The notes beneath the pieces were generated by a model. That model saw nothing but the letters and a program-made list of their open reading frames with translations, was not told the DNA's origin and did not search any database. Below, in pieces: positions 1 to 7,059 of a stretch of DNA of 64,000 nucleotides (the first letter of the stretch is position 1; every line of letters starts with the position of its first letter). Made by a program: the position numbers and the translations under genes. The stretch is from JAGLOK01 sp963677605 (GTDB taxonomy: Bacteria; Bacillota; Clostridia; Christensenellales; UMGS416): assembly GCA_963677605.2 (NCBI GenBank), contig CAXXDX010000001.1:124001-188000 (forward strand), in the 5' to 3' direction.

Positions 1-32
1 TTGTAAACCATATTTCAGAACGAGGTTTACAA
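1..32 (+). promoter_or_regulatory. BirA operator (biotin repressor site) upstream of bioY
   Basis: A perfect inverted repeat TTGTAAACC-N14-GGTTTACAA lies at 1-9 and 24-32. This matches the known Gram-positive BirA operator pattern. The right arm contains the GAGG ribosome site and its last base is the first base of the bioY start codon, so bound BirA would sit on the translation start region as well as near the promoter. The promoter itself lies outside the window. Confidence 0.85.
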
Positions 33-580
33 TGAAAAAAATTGATGTAAAAAAGATTACTCTTATCTCTATGATGCTTGCGCTTTTAATTGTCAGCGCA
101 TTTATCTCTATACCTTTGCCAAACTTAAAGTTCACACTGCAAACACTGGTTTTGTTTGTTATAAGCGCACTGCTTAGTCCTCTTTATTCATTCATTACTG
201 TTCTTTTATACATAACTCTCGGACTTATCGGACTTCCGATTTTTTCAAACGGAAGCGGTCTTTCATATGTGCTTACACCTTCTTTCGGTTTCCTTATCGG
301 CTTTTTAGCTGCAGCTCCAATCATGAGTTTCATAATCAGAAGGAAGTTTTCAAACAAACTTTTAGGTTATATTCTTGCTTGTGCCGCAGGTATCGTTGTA
401 ATTTATCTAATAGGTTTACCATACTTATATTATATAGTAAAAATATACTTAGGTGCTGATATTACTTTCGGATATGCATTTATTACATATGGGCTGTTAT
501 ATCTCCCTTTTGATCTGATAAAAGCCGCTGTGGCATTTCCGATAGTAAATAATAAAGCGATTATAAAGCTAACTGCCTGA
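32..580 (+). CDS. bioY: BioY, biotin ECF transporter substrate-binding subunit
   Basis: This 182-residue integral membrane protein has about six hydrophobic segments and the usual BioY length. Recognisable BioY features are the early Pro-Leu-Pro loop (around residues 28-30) followed by FTLQTL, the LGLIGLP loop (63-69) and the glycine-rich segment near 75-90. BioY binds biotin in the membrane and works alone or with an ECF energising module; no ecfA/ecfT genes are visible here. The ATG at 32 follows GAGG by six bases, inside the BirA operator, so biotin-dependent repression is the likely control. The function is a family assignment, and the operator supports it independently. Confidence 0.93.
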   Translation: MKKIDVKKITLISMMLALLIVSAFISIPLPNLKFTLQTLVLFVISALLSPLYSFITVLLYITLGLIGLPIFSNGSGLSYVLTPSFGFLIGFLAAAPIMSFIIRRKFSNKLLGYILACAAGIVVIYLIGLPYLYYIVKIYLGADITFGYAFITYGLLYLPFDLIKAAVAFPIVNNKAIIKLTA

Positions 581-692
581 TAACAATTATTAGCATACAC
601 CTGCGTCTTTTATATTATATATTTCATAAATAGTTATTTCAACTTTTATAAATCATATATCTATATAATATGCTTTTTAAATGTACTGCCAA

Positions 693-1934
693 TCAAACCA
701 AAGAATACCCGTGGGCTTCTACAGTTTTCTTCACAGCACCATAGCTAATATCTCCCCAGACCTCCAACTTCTTGCTGTCAAAATCAACAATAGCATTTTC
801 AACTCCTGTCTGGCTGCGAACTGCAGCCTCAAGGCCCGAAGCACAATGCTTACAGTCCATTCCGTCTACCATATATATTTGTTGTGCTTTTGTTACTGTT
901 TTTGTATTAGCCGCTATTTTACCAACTAAATTTATAAACTGTCTTATAGCATAGAATATAACTAATGCAATAAATAGTGCTGCAACAGCTATTTGGAATA
1001 CAGAGTATGTCATGCCTTCAGCAGCAGCATTTAAAAAGGCAAACTCAACATTTGTTTTTTTTACAATATAGTCAAGCAGATATCCAAATCCAATTGCAGA
1101 TATAGCCGCTGAAACAAAATATATTACAGTATTTTTCTTGCCAAACTTCTTAGAAATCATTATAAGAGAAGCTGCATTTGTAAATGGTCCCATGAATAAA
1201 AATACATACGCGGCACCGGGAGATAGCCCTTTTGCCATAAGCATTACGGCTATTGGTATTGATGATGTTGAGCATATATACATAGGCGCTCCAATGGCTA
1301 TCATTAAAAGCATCGACACAATTCCACTTCCAAGTCCTATGGAGGATATAAACTCTGCCGGAATTAACACTCCAATTAATGCTGCTATAACTAATCCCAG
1401 AAGAAAATGAACTGCTATATCATCTGTAAATTCACCAAAAGCATATTTTAGTGAGTTTACAGTTCTTTCTCTAAGAGATTTGACTTCTTCTTTTATGTCT
1501 TCTTGTTTGCTATCGCTTCCTGTGTTATGCCGATTGAAAAGTTTTATACCAATTCCGCCAATTACTCCTGATATAAAGGCTGCCATCGGACGAAACCACG
1601 CAAATAATGGTCCCATTAAGCCATATGTGGCAATAATCGAGTCAGCGCCGGTTTGAGGAGTTGATATCAAAAACGACATTGCAGAAGCTTCTGATGCGCC
1701 TTTATCTCTTAAATAAAGTCCTGTTGGAACTACGCCGCATGAGCACAAAGGAAGCGGTACACCCATTATAGATGCTTTAATTACAGACCAAACTCCGCTG
1801 CCGCCAAGATGCTTTGCTATCCATTGTTTTTTTATGAAAATGTTTAGTATGCCAACAAGAACTAAACCAATCATCATGTAATAGCCCATATCGATAGCCA
1901 ATGTAAATAAACTTTGTAAAAATTCGCGTACCAC
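693..1934 (-). CDS. SO_0444-type metal efflux permease with C-terminal HMA domain
   Basis: This 413-residue permease belongs to the DUF318/ArsP superfamily. Residues 1-340 form about ten membrane helices, with the membrane motif LPLCSCGVVP and the downstream FLISTPQTGADS typical of SO_0444-like Cu/Zn efflux permeases. The last 65 residues are a separate soluble HMA (heavy-metal-associated) domain with the metal site GMDCKHC. The start is GTG, sharing one base with the arsR stop codon (TAGTG) and preceded by GAGGTGAAA. The pair is one operon, so a metal or metalloid sensed by the ArsR protein probably induces export. The substrate (Cu, Zn, Cd, or organic arsenic) cannot be decided from sequence. 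Confidence 0.85.
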   Translation of the reverse strand: MVREFLQSLFTLAIDMGYYMMIGLVLVGILNIFIKKQWIAKHLGGSGVWSVIKASIMGVPLPLCSCGVVPTGLYLRDKGASEASAMSFLISTPQTGADSIIATYGLMGPLFAWFRPMAAFISGVIGGIGIKLFNRHNTGSDSKQEDIKEEVKSLRERTVNSLKYAFGEFTDDIAVHFLLGLVIAALIGVLIPAEFISSIGLGSGIVSMLLMIAIGAPMYICSTSSIPIAVMLMAKGLSPGAAYVFLFMGPFTNAASLIMISKKFGKKNTVIYFVSAAISAIGFGYLLDYIVKKTNVEFAFLNAAAEGMTYSVFQIAVAALFIALVIFYAIRQFINLVGKIAANTKTVTKAQQIYMVDGMDCKHCASGLEAAVRSQTGVENAIVDFDSKKLEVWGDISYGAVKKTVEAHGYSLV

Positions 1935-2254
1935 TAGATTTCACCTCTATGATTTAAATGATTGTATGCTATAGCAATTATCTCAGAGACATGTTCATCA
2001 TCAAGCTGATATATACTATGCTTACCCTGTTTTTCATACCTTACAAGATTGCTTTGTCTTAGTACTCTCAGCTGATGCGATACAAGCGACTGACTTAATC
2101 CTGTTTTCTCAGATATATCGCATACGCACATTGGTTCATCAATAAGACAATACAGGATAGACAGCCTGCTTCTGTCTCCAAACACTCTAAATAATTCAGC
2201 TAACTTATGAAGCTTTATTTCATCCGTTAATATTTGTATCTTTTCTTCTTTCAT
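1934..2254 (-). CDS. ArsR/SmtB-family metal-sensing repressor
   Basis: This 106-residue winged-helix protein has the ArsR family layout. It carries a cysteine pair in helix 3 (MCVCDI, near residues 42-47), the recognition helix SQSLVSHQLRVLR, and a C-terminal helix with DDEHVSEIIAIAYNH that resembles the alpha-5 metal site of SmtB/CadC proteins. Both an alpha-3 and an alpha-5 type site are therefore possible. It is the first gene of a two-gene operon with the permease and sits behind its own palindromic operator. It is expected to repress itself and release DNA on metal binding. Confidence 0.9.
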   Translation of the reverse strand: MKEEKIQILTDEIKLHKLAELFRVFGDRSRLSILYCLIDEPMCVCDISEKTGLSQSLVSHQLRVLRQSNLVRYEKQGKHSIYQLDDEHVSEIIAIAYNHLNHRGEI

Positions 2255-2273
2255 ATGATATTCCTTTAAAAAT

Positions 2274-2329
2274 AACGTATGAACATCCGTTCATACGTTT
2301 ATATTATACGCTGAAATATAATTTGTCAA
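2274..2329 (-). promoter_or_regulatory. arsR promoter and 11+11 bp palindromic operator
   Basis: Read on the minus strand, TTGACA (2324-2329) and TATAAT (2303-2308) are separated by 15 bases. Just downstream is a perfect dyad AACGTATGAAC-N4-GTTCATACGTT (2274-2299), covering the expected transcription start. It contains the TGAAC...GTTCA core typical of ArsR/SmtB operators, so autorepression is the simplest reading. Confidence 0.82.
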
Positions 2330-2353
2330 TCAAAATTTTTAAAAAGTAAAACA

Positions 2354-2385
2354 TAAAAAAGATCGTCTGAAAACATCAAACGATC
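2354..2385 (-). terminator. Intrinsic terminator after the DUF3021 gene
   Basis: On the minus strand a 10-bp stem (2361-2370 with 2376-2385, one G-T pair) is followed by six T residues. It ends the LytTR/DUF3021 operon. Confidence 0.8.
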
Positions 2386-2402
2386 CAATAAAACATAAGT
2401 AC

Positions 2403-2828
2403 TTATACTTCTTTTATTTCTCTTATTCTTTCCGACATTTTCTTTATATCGCTTTTTTGATTATATACTTCAACTGCTGCAATTATAAGATATATTACAA
2501 AGAACGCTGCCAGTTTATATAAATAGCCTATTGCCGGTGCCTGCGGTAGAAATTTACCATAGAAAACAACTCCTTCCAGTATATTGAATGACGCATAACC
2601 TATTATAAAATGAATCACATAAGACACTTTTGTATTAAGTCTTTCAACATCAAACAATAATCTGCTTATACCAATTACGGCTCCAACGCATATGCTGAAT
2701 ATCATTATTTTACGGAAAGAATCCAAAGTGAAATTATCTCCGCTTACTAGACCAAAAGCCGTCATTACGCACATTGCTACAACTGTTTTCTCTATTGTCC
2801 AAACAACTTTTATTATAAAATTTTTCAT
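2403..2828 (-). CDS. DUF3021-type four-helix membrane protein
   Basis: This 141-residue protein has four predicted membrane segments and a short basic/acidic C-terminal tail (residues 120-141). Size and layout match DUF3021 proteins, which are commonly encoded next to a LytTR DNA-binding regulator, as here (three bases downstream). In that family the membrane protein is thought to modulate the partner regulator, but the signal is unknown. The assignment rests on gene context and topology more than on a specific motif. Confidence 0.7.
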   Translation of the reverse strand: MKNFIIKVVWTIEKTVVAMCVMTAFGLVSGDNFTLDSFRKIMIFSICVGAVIGISRLLFDVERLNTKVSYVIHFIIGYASFNILEGVVFYGKFLPQAPAIGYLYKLAAFFVIYLIIAAVEVYNQKSDIKKMSERIREIKEV

Positions 2829-2831
2829 TTT

Positions 2832-3272
2832 TTATACTCCTAATTTTTCTTTGATTTTTGTATAGTAGGATCTGCTTGAATATTCAACTCTCCCGCACTC
2901 CAGTTTAAACATAAGTTTGCGGTTAAATTCCGGAGCCAAATACTCAACTTTTTTGATGTTCAAAATTACTGATTTAGATATCCTTATAAAGTTCTTGCTT
3001 TCGTACTTCATCTCTAGCTCAAATAATTTCTCGTTTGTTCTATATTCTAAGCCGTTTGCTAAAAACATAACATTATTGTCATATGAATAGAAACAATCTA
3101 CATCTTCAATTTCTAAAAGATAAATTTTTTCATTCATTTTTCCGTTAATATGGTTTGCACTTTGTGAAGTCAAAGCATTGACAATGTTTTTCACATTTTC
3201 GTTATTAGCCGATACTCTTAGAATAACTTCGTCGTTTTTAAGTTCTCCGTCATATTCAATTTTTACTTTCAT
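2832..3272 (-). CDS. LytTR-domain transcription regulator
   Basis: This 146-residue protein has an N-terminal segment of about 45 residues followed by a LytTR DNA-binding domain. Typical LytTR features are LEIEDVDCFYSYDNNV, the central FIRISKSVILNIKKVEYL and the terminal SRSYYTKIKEKL. It lacks a receiver domain, as is usual for LytTR proteins paired with DUF3021. An upstream in-frame ATG (at 3317) is possible, but the ATG at 3272 has GAGG five bases upstream, so I chose the shorter form. A 12-bp palindrome just upstream (3288-3299) could be an autoregulatory site. Confidence 0.82.
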   Translation of the reverse strand: MKVKIEYDGELKNDEVILRVSANNENVKNIVNALTSQSANHINGKMNEKIYLLEIEDVDCFYSYDNNVMFLANGLEYRTNEKLFELEMKYESKNFIRISKSVILNIKKVEYLAPEFNRKLMFKLECGRVEYSSRSYYTKIKEKLGV

Positions 3273-3287
3273 CTTTACCTCATAACT

Positions 3288-3299
3288 CAAGTATACTTG
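3288..3299. promoter_or_regulatory. 12-bp perfect palindrome upstream of the LytTR gene
   Basis: CAAGTATACTTG reads the same on both strands and ends 16 bases before the chosen start codon. It is a candidate operator. Nothing in the sequence identifies the protein that binds it. Confidence 0.4.
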
Positions 3300-3578
3300 T
3301 TGATAGTAATCTAGCATTATTAAAATTATTTTACAATTAAAATAAGGTAACAGGTACTAAAATTGGTTTAACATGCATAATTGTATATAAAATGTTTAAC
3401 AAACTGAAGTTCAAATTGGACTAGGTTTAATTCCTTACTCTCTTTGCAACTTTCTCACGAAAACAATTGGATTCTCTGCTTCACAAAAAAACCGTTCGAC
3501 TTTTAATATCCGTCACTCTCTCAGTTTCTTGCGAAACTGCTGTCACGCAACGTGTTTGCAAAGCAAACACTTGGGTTC
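3300..3578. other. Gene-free spacer with hairpins and an imperfect direct repeat
   Basis: No credible gene is seen. The spacer holds two perfect hairpins: CAGTTTC-TTGC-GAAACTG (3522-3539) and GTGTTTGC-AAA-GCAAACAC (3552-3570). A roughly 28-bp sequence ending in CACAAAAAA occurs twice in the same orientation (about 3463-3490 and 3567-3594, with six or so differences). The second copy contains GGGTTCCCCGCTCCA, which resembles the 3' end of a tRNA-Gly gene on the plus strand. Confidence 0.6.
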
Positions 3579-3584
3579 CCCGCT

Positions 3585-3620
3585 CCACAAAAAAGAGACG
3601 TCTTAGACGTCTCTTTTTTG
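3585..3620 (-). terminator. Intrinsic terminator of the tRNA operon
   Basis: Directly after the tRNA-Gly(TCC) CCA end, the minus strand has GAGACGTC-TAA-GACGTCTCTTTTTT, a strong hairpin with a T run. The symmetry is much longer than a terminator needs: 24-bp perfect arms (3579-3602 and 3606-3629) that include the last bases of the tRNA gene. Confidence 0.9.
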
Positions 3621-3694
3621 TGGAGCGGGTGATGGGAATCGAACCCACGTAACCAGCTTGGAAGGCTGGGGCTCTACCATTGAGCTACACCCGC
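3621..3694 (-). tRNA. tRNA-Gly (anticodon TCC)
   Basis: This 74-nt cloverleaf has acceptor GCGGGTG pairing with CACCCGC, encoded CCA, D-arm GCTC...GAGC, and an anticodon loop CTTCCAA giving TCC. It is the last gene of the tRNA operon and abuts the terminator. Confidence 0.95.
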
Positions 3695-3699
3695 AAGTG

Positions 3700-3775
3700 T
3701 GGAGCGGGAGACGGGGCTCGAACCCGCCACCTTCGCCATGGCAAGGCGACGCTCTACCAAATGAGCTACTCTCGC
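3700..3775 (-). tRNA. tRNA-Gly (anticodon GCC)
   Basis: This 76-nt cloverleaf has an anticodon loop TTGCCAT (GCC) and an encoded CCA. The acceptor stem 5' strand is GCGAGAG while the 3' strand is CTCCCGC, leaving an A-C mismatch at pair 4-69 where a G-C pair is usual. The rest of the molecule pairs normally, so it is probably functional. Confidence 0.92.
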
Positions 3776-3839
3776 ACACAAACTTGCTGCTGATATTATT
3801 TATAAGGCTTCAGCTCGCCTCACCCTATCGGGAATTTTG

Positions 3840-3924
3840 TGGTGCGGGCGGAGAGACTCGAACTCACACACCCGAAGGCACTAGATCCTAAGTCTAGCGC
3901 GTCTGCCAATTCCGCCACGCCCGC
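3840..3924 (-). tRNA. tRNA-Leu (anticodon TAG)
   Basis: This 85-nt class II tRNA has acceptor GCGGGCG/CGCCCGC, a variable arm around TGCCTTCGGGTG, anticodon loop CTTAGGA (TAG) and an encoded CCA. Confidence 0.95.
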
Positions 3925-3971
3925 GCATCCAATCAACGCTTTGGAACAAGCATTGCTTTAAACAAAATTTT

Positions 3972-4000
3972 GAGAGAGTTCTGAGAGTCAAAACTCTCTC
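3972..4000. other. 9-bp hairpin in the Lys-Leu tRNA spacer
   Basis: GAGAGAGTT and AACTCTCTC flank an 11-base loop between the tRNA-Lys and tRNA-Leu genes. It has no T run on the minus strand, so it is more likely a processing or folding element of the primary tRNA transcript than a terminator. Confidence 0.45.
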
Positions 4001-4001
4001 T

Positions 4002-4077
4002 TGGTGATTCATCGGAGATTCGAACTCCGGACACCTGGATTAAAAGTCCAGTGCTCTACCGACTGAGCTAATGAATC
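4002..4077 (-). tRNA. tRNA-Lys (anticodon TTT)
   Basis: This 76-nt cloverleaf has acceptor GATTCAT/ATGAATC, anticodon loop CTTTTAA (TTT), T-loop GTTCGAAT, discriminator A and encoded CCA. Confidence 0.95.
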
Positions 4078-4097
4078 ACGGTTATGCAATATATTAT

Positions 4098-4172
4098 TGG
4101 CTGGGGCGGTAGGATTCGAACCTACGAGTGCAGGAGTCAAAGTCCTGTGCCTTACCGCTTGGCGACGCCCCA
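4098..4172 (-). tRNA. tRNA-Gln (anticodon TTG)
   Basis: This 75-nt cloverleaf has acceptor TGGGGCG/CGCCCCA with the T1-A72 pair usual for tRNA-Gln, anticodon loop CTTTGAC (TTG), discriminator G and encoded CCA. Confidence 0.95.
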
Positions 4173-4188
4173 ATACAACAAAGTAAAA

Positions 4189-4266
4189 TGGGGTGAAAGA
4201 TGGGACTCGAACCCACGGTCTCCAGGGCCACAACCTGGCGCTTTAACCGACTAAGCTACAATCACC
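4189..4266 (-). tRNA. tRNA-His (anticodon GTG), two acceptor mismatches
   Basis: Anticodon loop TTGTGGC gives GTG, and the extra G(-1) opposite C73 that marks tRNA-His is present, with an encoded CCA. The acceptor 5' strand is GTGATTG and the 3' strand is CTTTCAC, so pairs 5-68 and 6-67 are adjacent T-T mismatches. The other arms are intact. It could be a genuine variant, a decaying copy or a sequencing error. Confidence 0.88.
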
Positions 4267-4271
4267 ATGAT

Positions 4272-4348
4272 TGGCGCGTCTGCGGGGATTCGAACCCAGG
4301 GCCTACGGCTTAGAAGGCCGTTGCTCTATCCAGCTGAGCTACAGACGC
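4272..4348 (-). tRNA. tRNA-Arg (anticodon TCT)
   Basis: This 77-nt cloverleaf has acceptor GCGTCTG/CAGACGC, anticodon loop TTCTAAG (TCT), discriminator G and encoded CCA. It is the first gene of the seven-gene operon. Confidence 0.95.
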
Positions 4349-4399
4349 ACGCCGTATGCTTTGTCGCCGATTTTATAATATATCGCTTGACGTTTGGCA

Positions 4400-4429
4400 A
4401 TTATACCATAGCAACGCGACCTGTGTCAA
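4400..4429 (-). promoter_or_regulatory. Proximal promoter of the tRNA operon
   Basis: On the minus strand, consensus TTGACA (4424-4429) and TATAAT (4400-4405) are separated by 18 bases, about 50 bases before tRNA-Arg. Confidence 0.85.
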
Positions 4430-4499
4430 TAAAACATTGTGCTCAAATTTGTATTTTATATATGCATATATCCAACACAAATTATCCATTGCTTTTAGG

Positions 4500-4521
4500 T
4501 GAAAAACATTCATGTTTTTCA
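4500..4521. other. 10-bp dyad between the two tRNA promoters
   Basis: TGAAAAACAT-TC-ATGTTTTTCA is a perfect inverted repeat between the minJ-like gene and the tRNA promoters. It lacks a T run, so it could be a weak terminator or a protein site. The remaining spacer to 4619 shows no gene. Confidence 0.4.
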
Positions 4522-4543
4522 TTCATGTTTTAAAGCCTTTTGC

Positions 4544-4571
4544 ATTATACCATACCGTCATTCAATTTCAA
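4544..4571 (-). promoter_or_regulatory. Distal promoter of the tRNA operon
   Basis: On the minus strand, TTGAAA (4566-4571) and TATAAT (4544-4549) are separated by 16 bases. The element TATGGTATAAT is shared with the proximal promoter, suggesting tandem promoters for the tRNA array. Confidence 0.6.
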
Positions 4572-4619
4572 GAGGAAATGTAAAATATCTCTGTCTTTTT
4601 TAATATTTTTTATAAAAAG

Positions 4620-5762
4620 CTACTTCCTATTACTCCTTCTAAAAATGCTCTCTAGTTTTGATGCAATAAATCCTTTTCTGGGATACAGCTCATACTTGCT
4701 CGGATTCCTTGGAACAGCCACAATTCCCAGTTCTCCAATCCCGTTTGCATAGTCCTTATATTCGCTTTCAAGCGTTTTGTCTTCCCGCTCATACTTAAGC
4801 CATATAAACGGCGGTTTTTCTTCCAGAAAAGCATCTAGTGCTTCATAAGTTACAATCCGTTTGTCATTAATATGGGTTATCTTATCCCCTGTCTGTATTC
4901 CCATCTCACATGCAGGAGTTTCGTTATAAACGTATAACACTCTTACTCCGGTATCATCGGCTACAAACAAGTATTTTTTCTTTTTATAGCTTGTTGATTC
5001 TATTATCCACCATAGTATAGAAACTGCTAGTGCTATAATAATTCCGAGCACAGCAAAAACATCCGATTTCAAAAATGAAAACATTATAACAATACACCCG
5101 GATATGATGGCGAAAACACCGTTTCTTCTAAAAAACCTAATCGGTGTTTCTTTATTCATCCTTGTTTCTGAAAAAAGAAGCAGTACAATCATAGAAGATA
5201 CTATTATAGGATCATTCATAATGACAGTTGATATCACTGCAGCCGGCATTATCCACGCGGATTTAAACATAAGCTCTCCATGAACTGTTCCATCTTTTTC
5301 CTGCTGCATAATGGGATATGTGTCTTTTCTTCCAAATAGATATAATACACCGATAATTGTTTGATAAAGACCTGCATAAAGCAAAATATTACTGACTGTA
5401 TCAATAGTGTCAAAAATTACTGCTGCAATGCCTAGTAAAAAGGCTGAAACAAGAAATCCAATAGTCTCTCTGCCTTTTGTCGAAAAAGCAAAGCTAATAA
5501 ACCAAAACCCTATTACATATATAACATCAAGTGCTGTATCAGTATAATATACAAAAAGAGCGGCCGCTGTTGCCAATAAAAATGAAAACAGCAGATTTCC
5601 GCTCAAATTATAGTTTGCCTTTTCTTCCAGTAAAGGAGCATATACAATTGATGCATTTATAGTATGCTTTATTAAAGAGTGCCACACAACAACCCCCAAA
5701 AGGGCCATCCATAAAAAGGGGCTGCTGAAAATCCACTCTAAAAATCTAGAAGCAATACTCAT
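4620..5762 (-). CDS. MinJ-like multipass membrane protein with C-terminal PDZ domain
   Basis: This 380-residue protein has about eight membrane helices (residues 1-255) followed by a cytoplasmic PDZ domain (about 265-345; core NETPACEMGIQTGDKITHIND). Length, topology and position directly downstream of a CtpB-type protease match Bacillus subtilis MinJ (YvjD), the adaptor linking DivIVA to MinD in division-site selection. The start overlaps the protease stop by one base (TAATG), so the two are translationally coupled. Sequence alone cannot separate a MinJ orthologue from a general PDZ membrane scaffold, hence no gene symbol. Confidence 0.7.
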   Translation of the reverse strand: MSIASRFLEWIFSSPFLWMALLGVVVWHSLIKHTINASIVYAPLLEEKANYNLSGNLLFSFLLATAAALFVYYTDTALDVIYVIGFWFISFAFSTKGRETIGFLVSAFLLGIAAVIFDTIDTVSNILLYAGLYQTIIGVLYLFGRKDTYPIMQQEKDGTVHGELMFKSAWIMPAAVISTVIMNDPIIVSSMIVLLLFSETRMNKETPIRFFRRNGVFAIISGCIVIMFSFLKSDVFAVLGIIIALAVSILWWIIESTSYKKKKYLFVADDTGVRVLYVYNETPACEMGIQTGDKITHINDKRIVTYEALDAFLEEKPPFIWLKYEREDKTLESEYKDYANGIGELGIVAVPRNPSKYELYPRKGFIASKLESIFRRSNRK

Positions 5763-7039
5763 TAATGTACCGTATAATCTCCAGTAATAATATCCTTTAC
5801 AACTTCAATGGCTTTTTGCATTTGATTGTCCTGTTCGCTCAGCAAAAGGTTATAGTCATTTGCTACCTCTTCATTAAGAATAACTTCAATATCCGGAATT
5901 ATTCCTACATCCTGAGGACACCTTCCGCTAGGTGTCAGATATTCGCTTGTTGTTAATCTCAACAGTGCTCCGTCAGGCCATGAAGTAAATCCCTGAGCAA
6001 CACCTTTCCCAAATGTAGTCTCGCCTATTACAACTCCGATGCCGTCATAATCCTGAATTGCGCCTGACAGAAGTTCGGAAGCGCTGGCACTAAATTCATT
6101 TACAAGCACTACAAGCGGAAGACCGAGATATCTCGCGTCAGAACTATCTACCTGACGGTTACCCTTATTGTCTATAAGTGTAATAATCGGTCCTTTAGGC
6201 AGAAGCGTATCTGCAATGTCTACAACTATTCCTTTGTCACCACCCGGGTTATATCTAAGATCCAGAATCAAGCCTTCCATACCATCTTCCATAAGTTCGT
6301 CAACTGCCTGATGAAATAATTCTCCGCAGTTTCCGTTGAACTCAACAAGTTTGATATAGCCAATGTTTCCTTCTTCCATATGCCACTCTGCCCGTTCTGC
6401 AATTATTATAGCTCTGGTCATAGGCATTTCAACTTCTTCGGTTCCTCTAAGAACCGTAACTAGCACTTCAGTTCCCGGTTCGCCTTTTACCATGTCAACC
6501 ACTTCATTTGATTCAAGGCCAATAACTTCAACACCATCTACTTTGTAAATGATATCTCCCGGCATAAATCCTGCTTTTTCTGCAGGAGTATTTCTATATA
6601 CCTGAGTCACAGTTAAAATGTTTTTTTCCTGATCGATGTTTACAACAACTCCGATACCGCCGTATTCGCCTTCATTTTCCTGATAAAACTGCTGCGCCTC
6701 TTCGGGAGTAAAATAAGTCGCATACTTATCGCCACTGGCAGTAACCAAGCCTTTTATTGCACCGTCTACCATGACTTCTTCATCTATTTCGCCTATATAA
6801 TGTTCTTTTATATACTGATAGACTTCTTCTACACGCTGATATTTTTCCATATCTTCATCATCTATGGAAACATTTCCTATGCTTCCCTGTCCGAATGCAT
6901 ATGGCGCAAGATAGCTAAAAGCAAAGATTGTGACTGCTGCAACTATTACAACCAATAAAAGTGCTGATAAAAAAAGCGGTCCTTTTCTAATTCTTAAATA
7001 CTTTCTATCGTTAGTTCCGTTAGTTTGATTATATTGCAT
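5762..7039 (-). CDS. ctpB: S41 carboxy-terminal processing protease (CtpA/CtpB type)
   Basis: This 425-residue protein has an N-terminal signal anchor (about residues 20-45), a PDZ domain (about 125-205; YGGIGVVV, NTPAEKAGFMPGDII) and an S41 protease domain. The catalytic serine lies in SASASE (near 317-321) and the lysine in FGKGVAQ (near 345). It acts outside the membrane, cleaving near protein C termini. An upstream TTG could start four codons earlier, but that TTG overlaps the ribosome site GGAG, which is six bases before the ATG at 7039, so the ATG is preferred. Pairing with the MinJ-like gene recalls the Bacillus ctpB/minJ neighbourhood. Confidence 0.9.
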   Translation of the reverse strand: MQYNQTNGTNDRKYLRIRKGPLFLSALLLVVIVAAVTIFAFSYLAPYAFGQGSIGNVSIDDEDMEKYQRVEEVYQYIKEHYIGEIDEEVMVDGAIKGLVTASGDKYATYFTPEEAQQFYQENEGEYGGIGVVVNIDQEKNILTVTQVYRNTPAEKAGFMPGDIIYKVDGVEVIGLESNEVVDMVKGEPGTEVLVTVLRGTEEVEMPMTRAIIIAERAEWHMEEGNIGYIKLVEFNGNCGELFHQAVDELMEDGMEGLILDLRYNPGGDKGIVVDIADTLLPKGPIITLIDNKGNRQVDSSDARYLGLPLVVLVNEFSASASELLSGAIQDYDGIGVVIGETTFGKGVAQGFTSWPDGALLRLTTSEYLTPSGRCPQDVGIIPDIEVILNEEVANDYNLLLSEQDNQMQKAIEVVKDIITGDYTVH

Positions 7040-7059
7040 TATCTTCTCCAAAATACTTA

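Noticed and set aside
3658..4233. Open frames of 70-90 codons across the tRNA operon, on both strands
   Set aside because: They are made entirely of tRNA sequence and its complement; all seven cloverleaves are clear, so these frames are artefacts.
3300..4619. tRNA cluster as the attachment site of a resident mobile element
   Set aside because: No integrase, phage or conjugation genes follow on either side; only small repeats of a tRNA 3' end remain.
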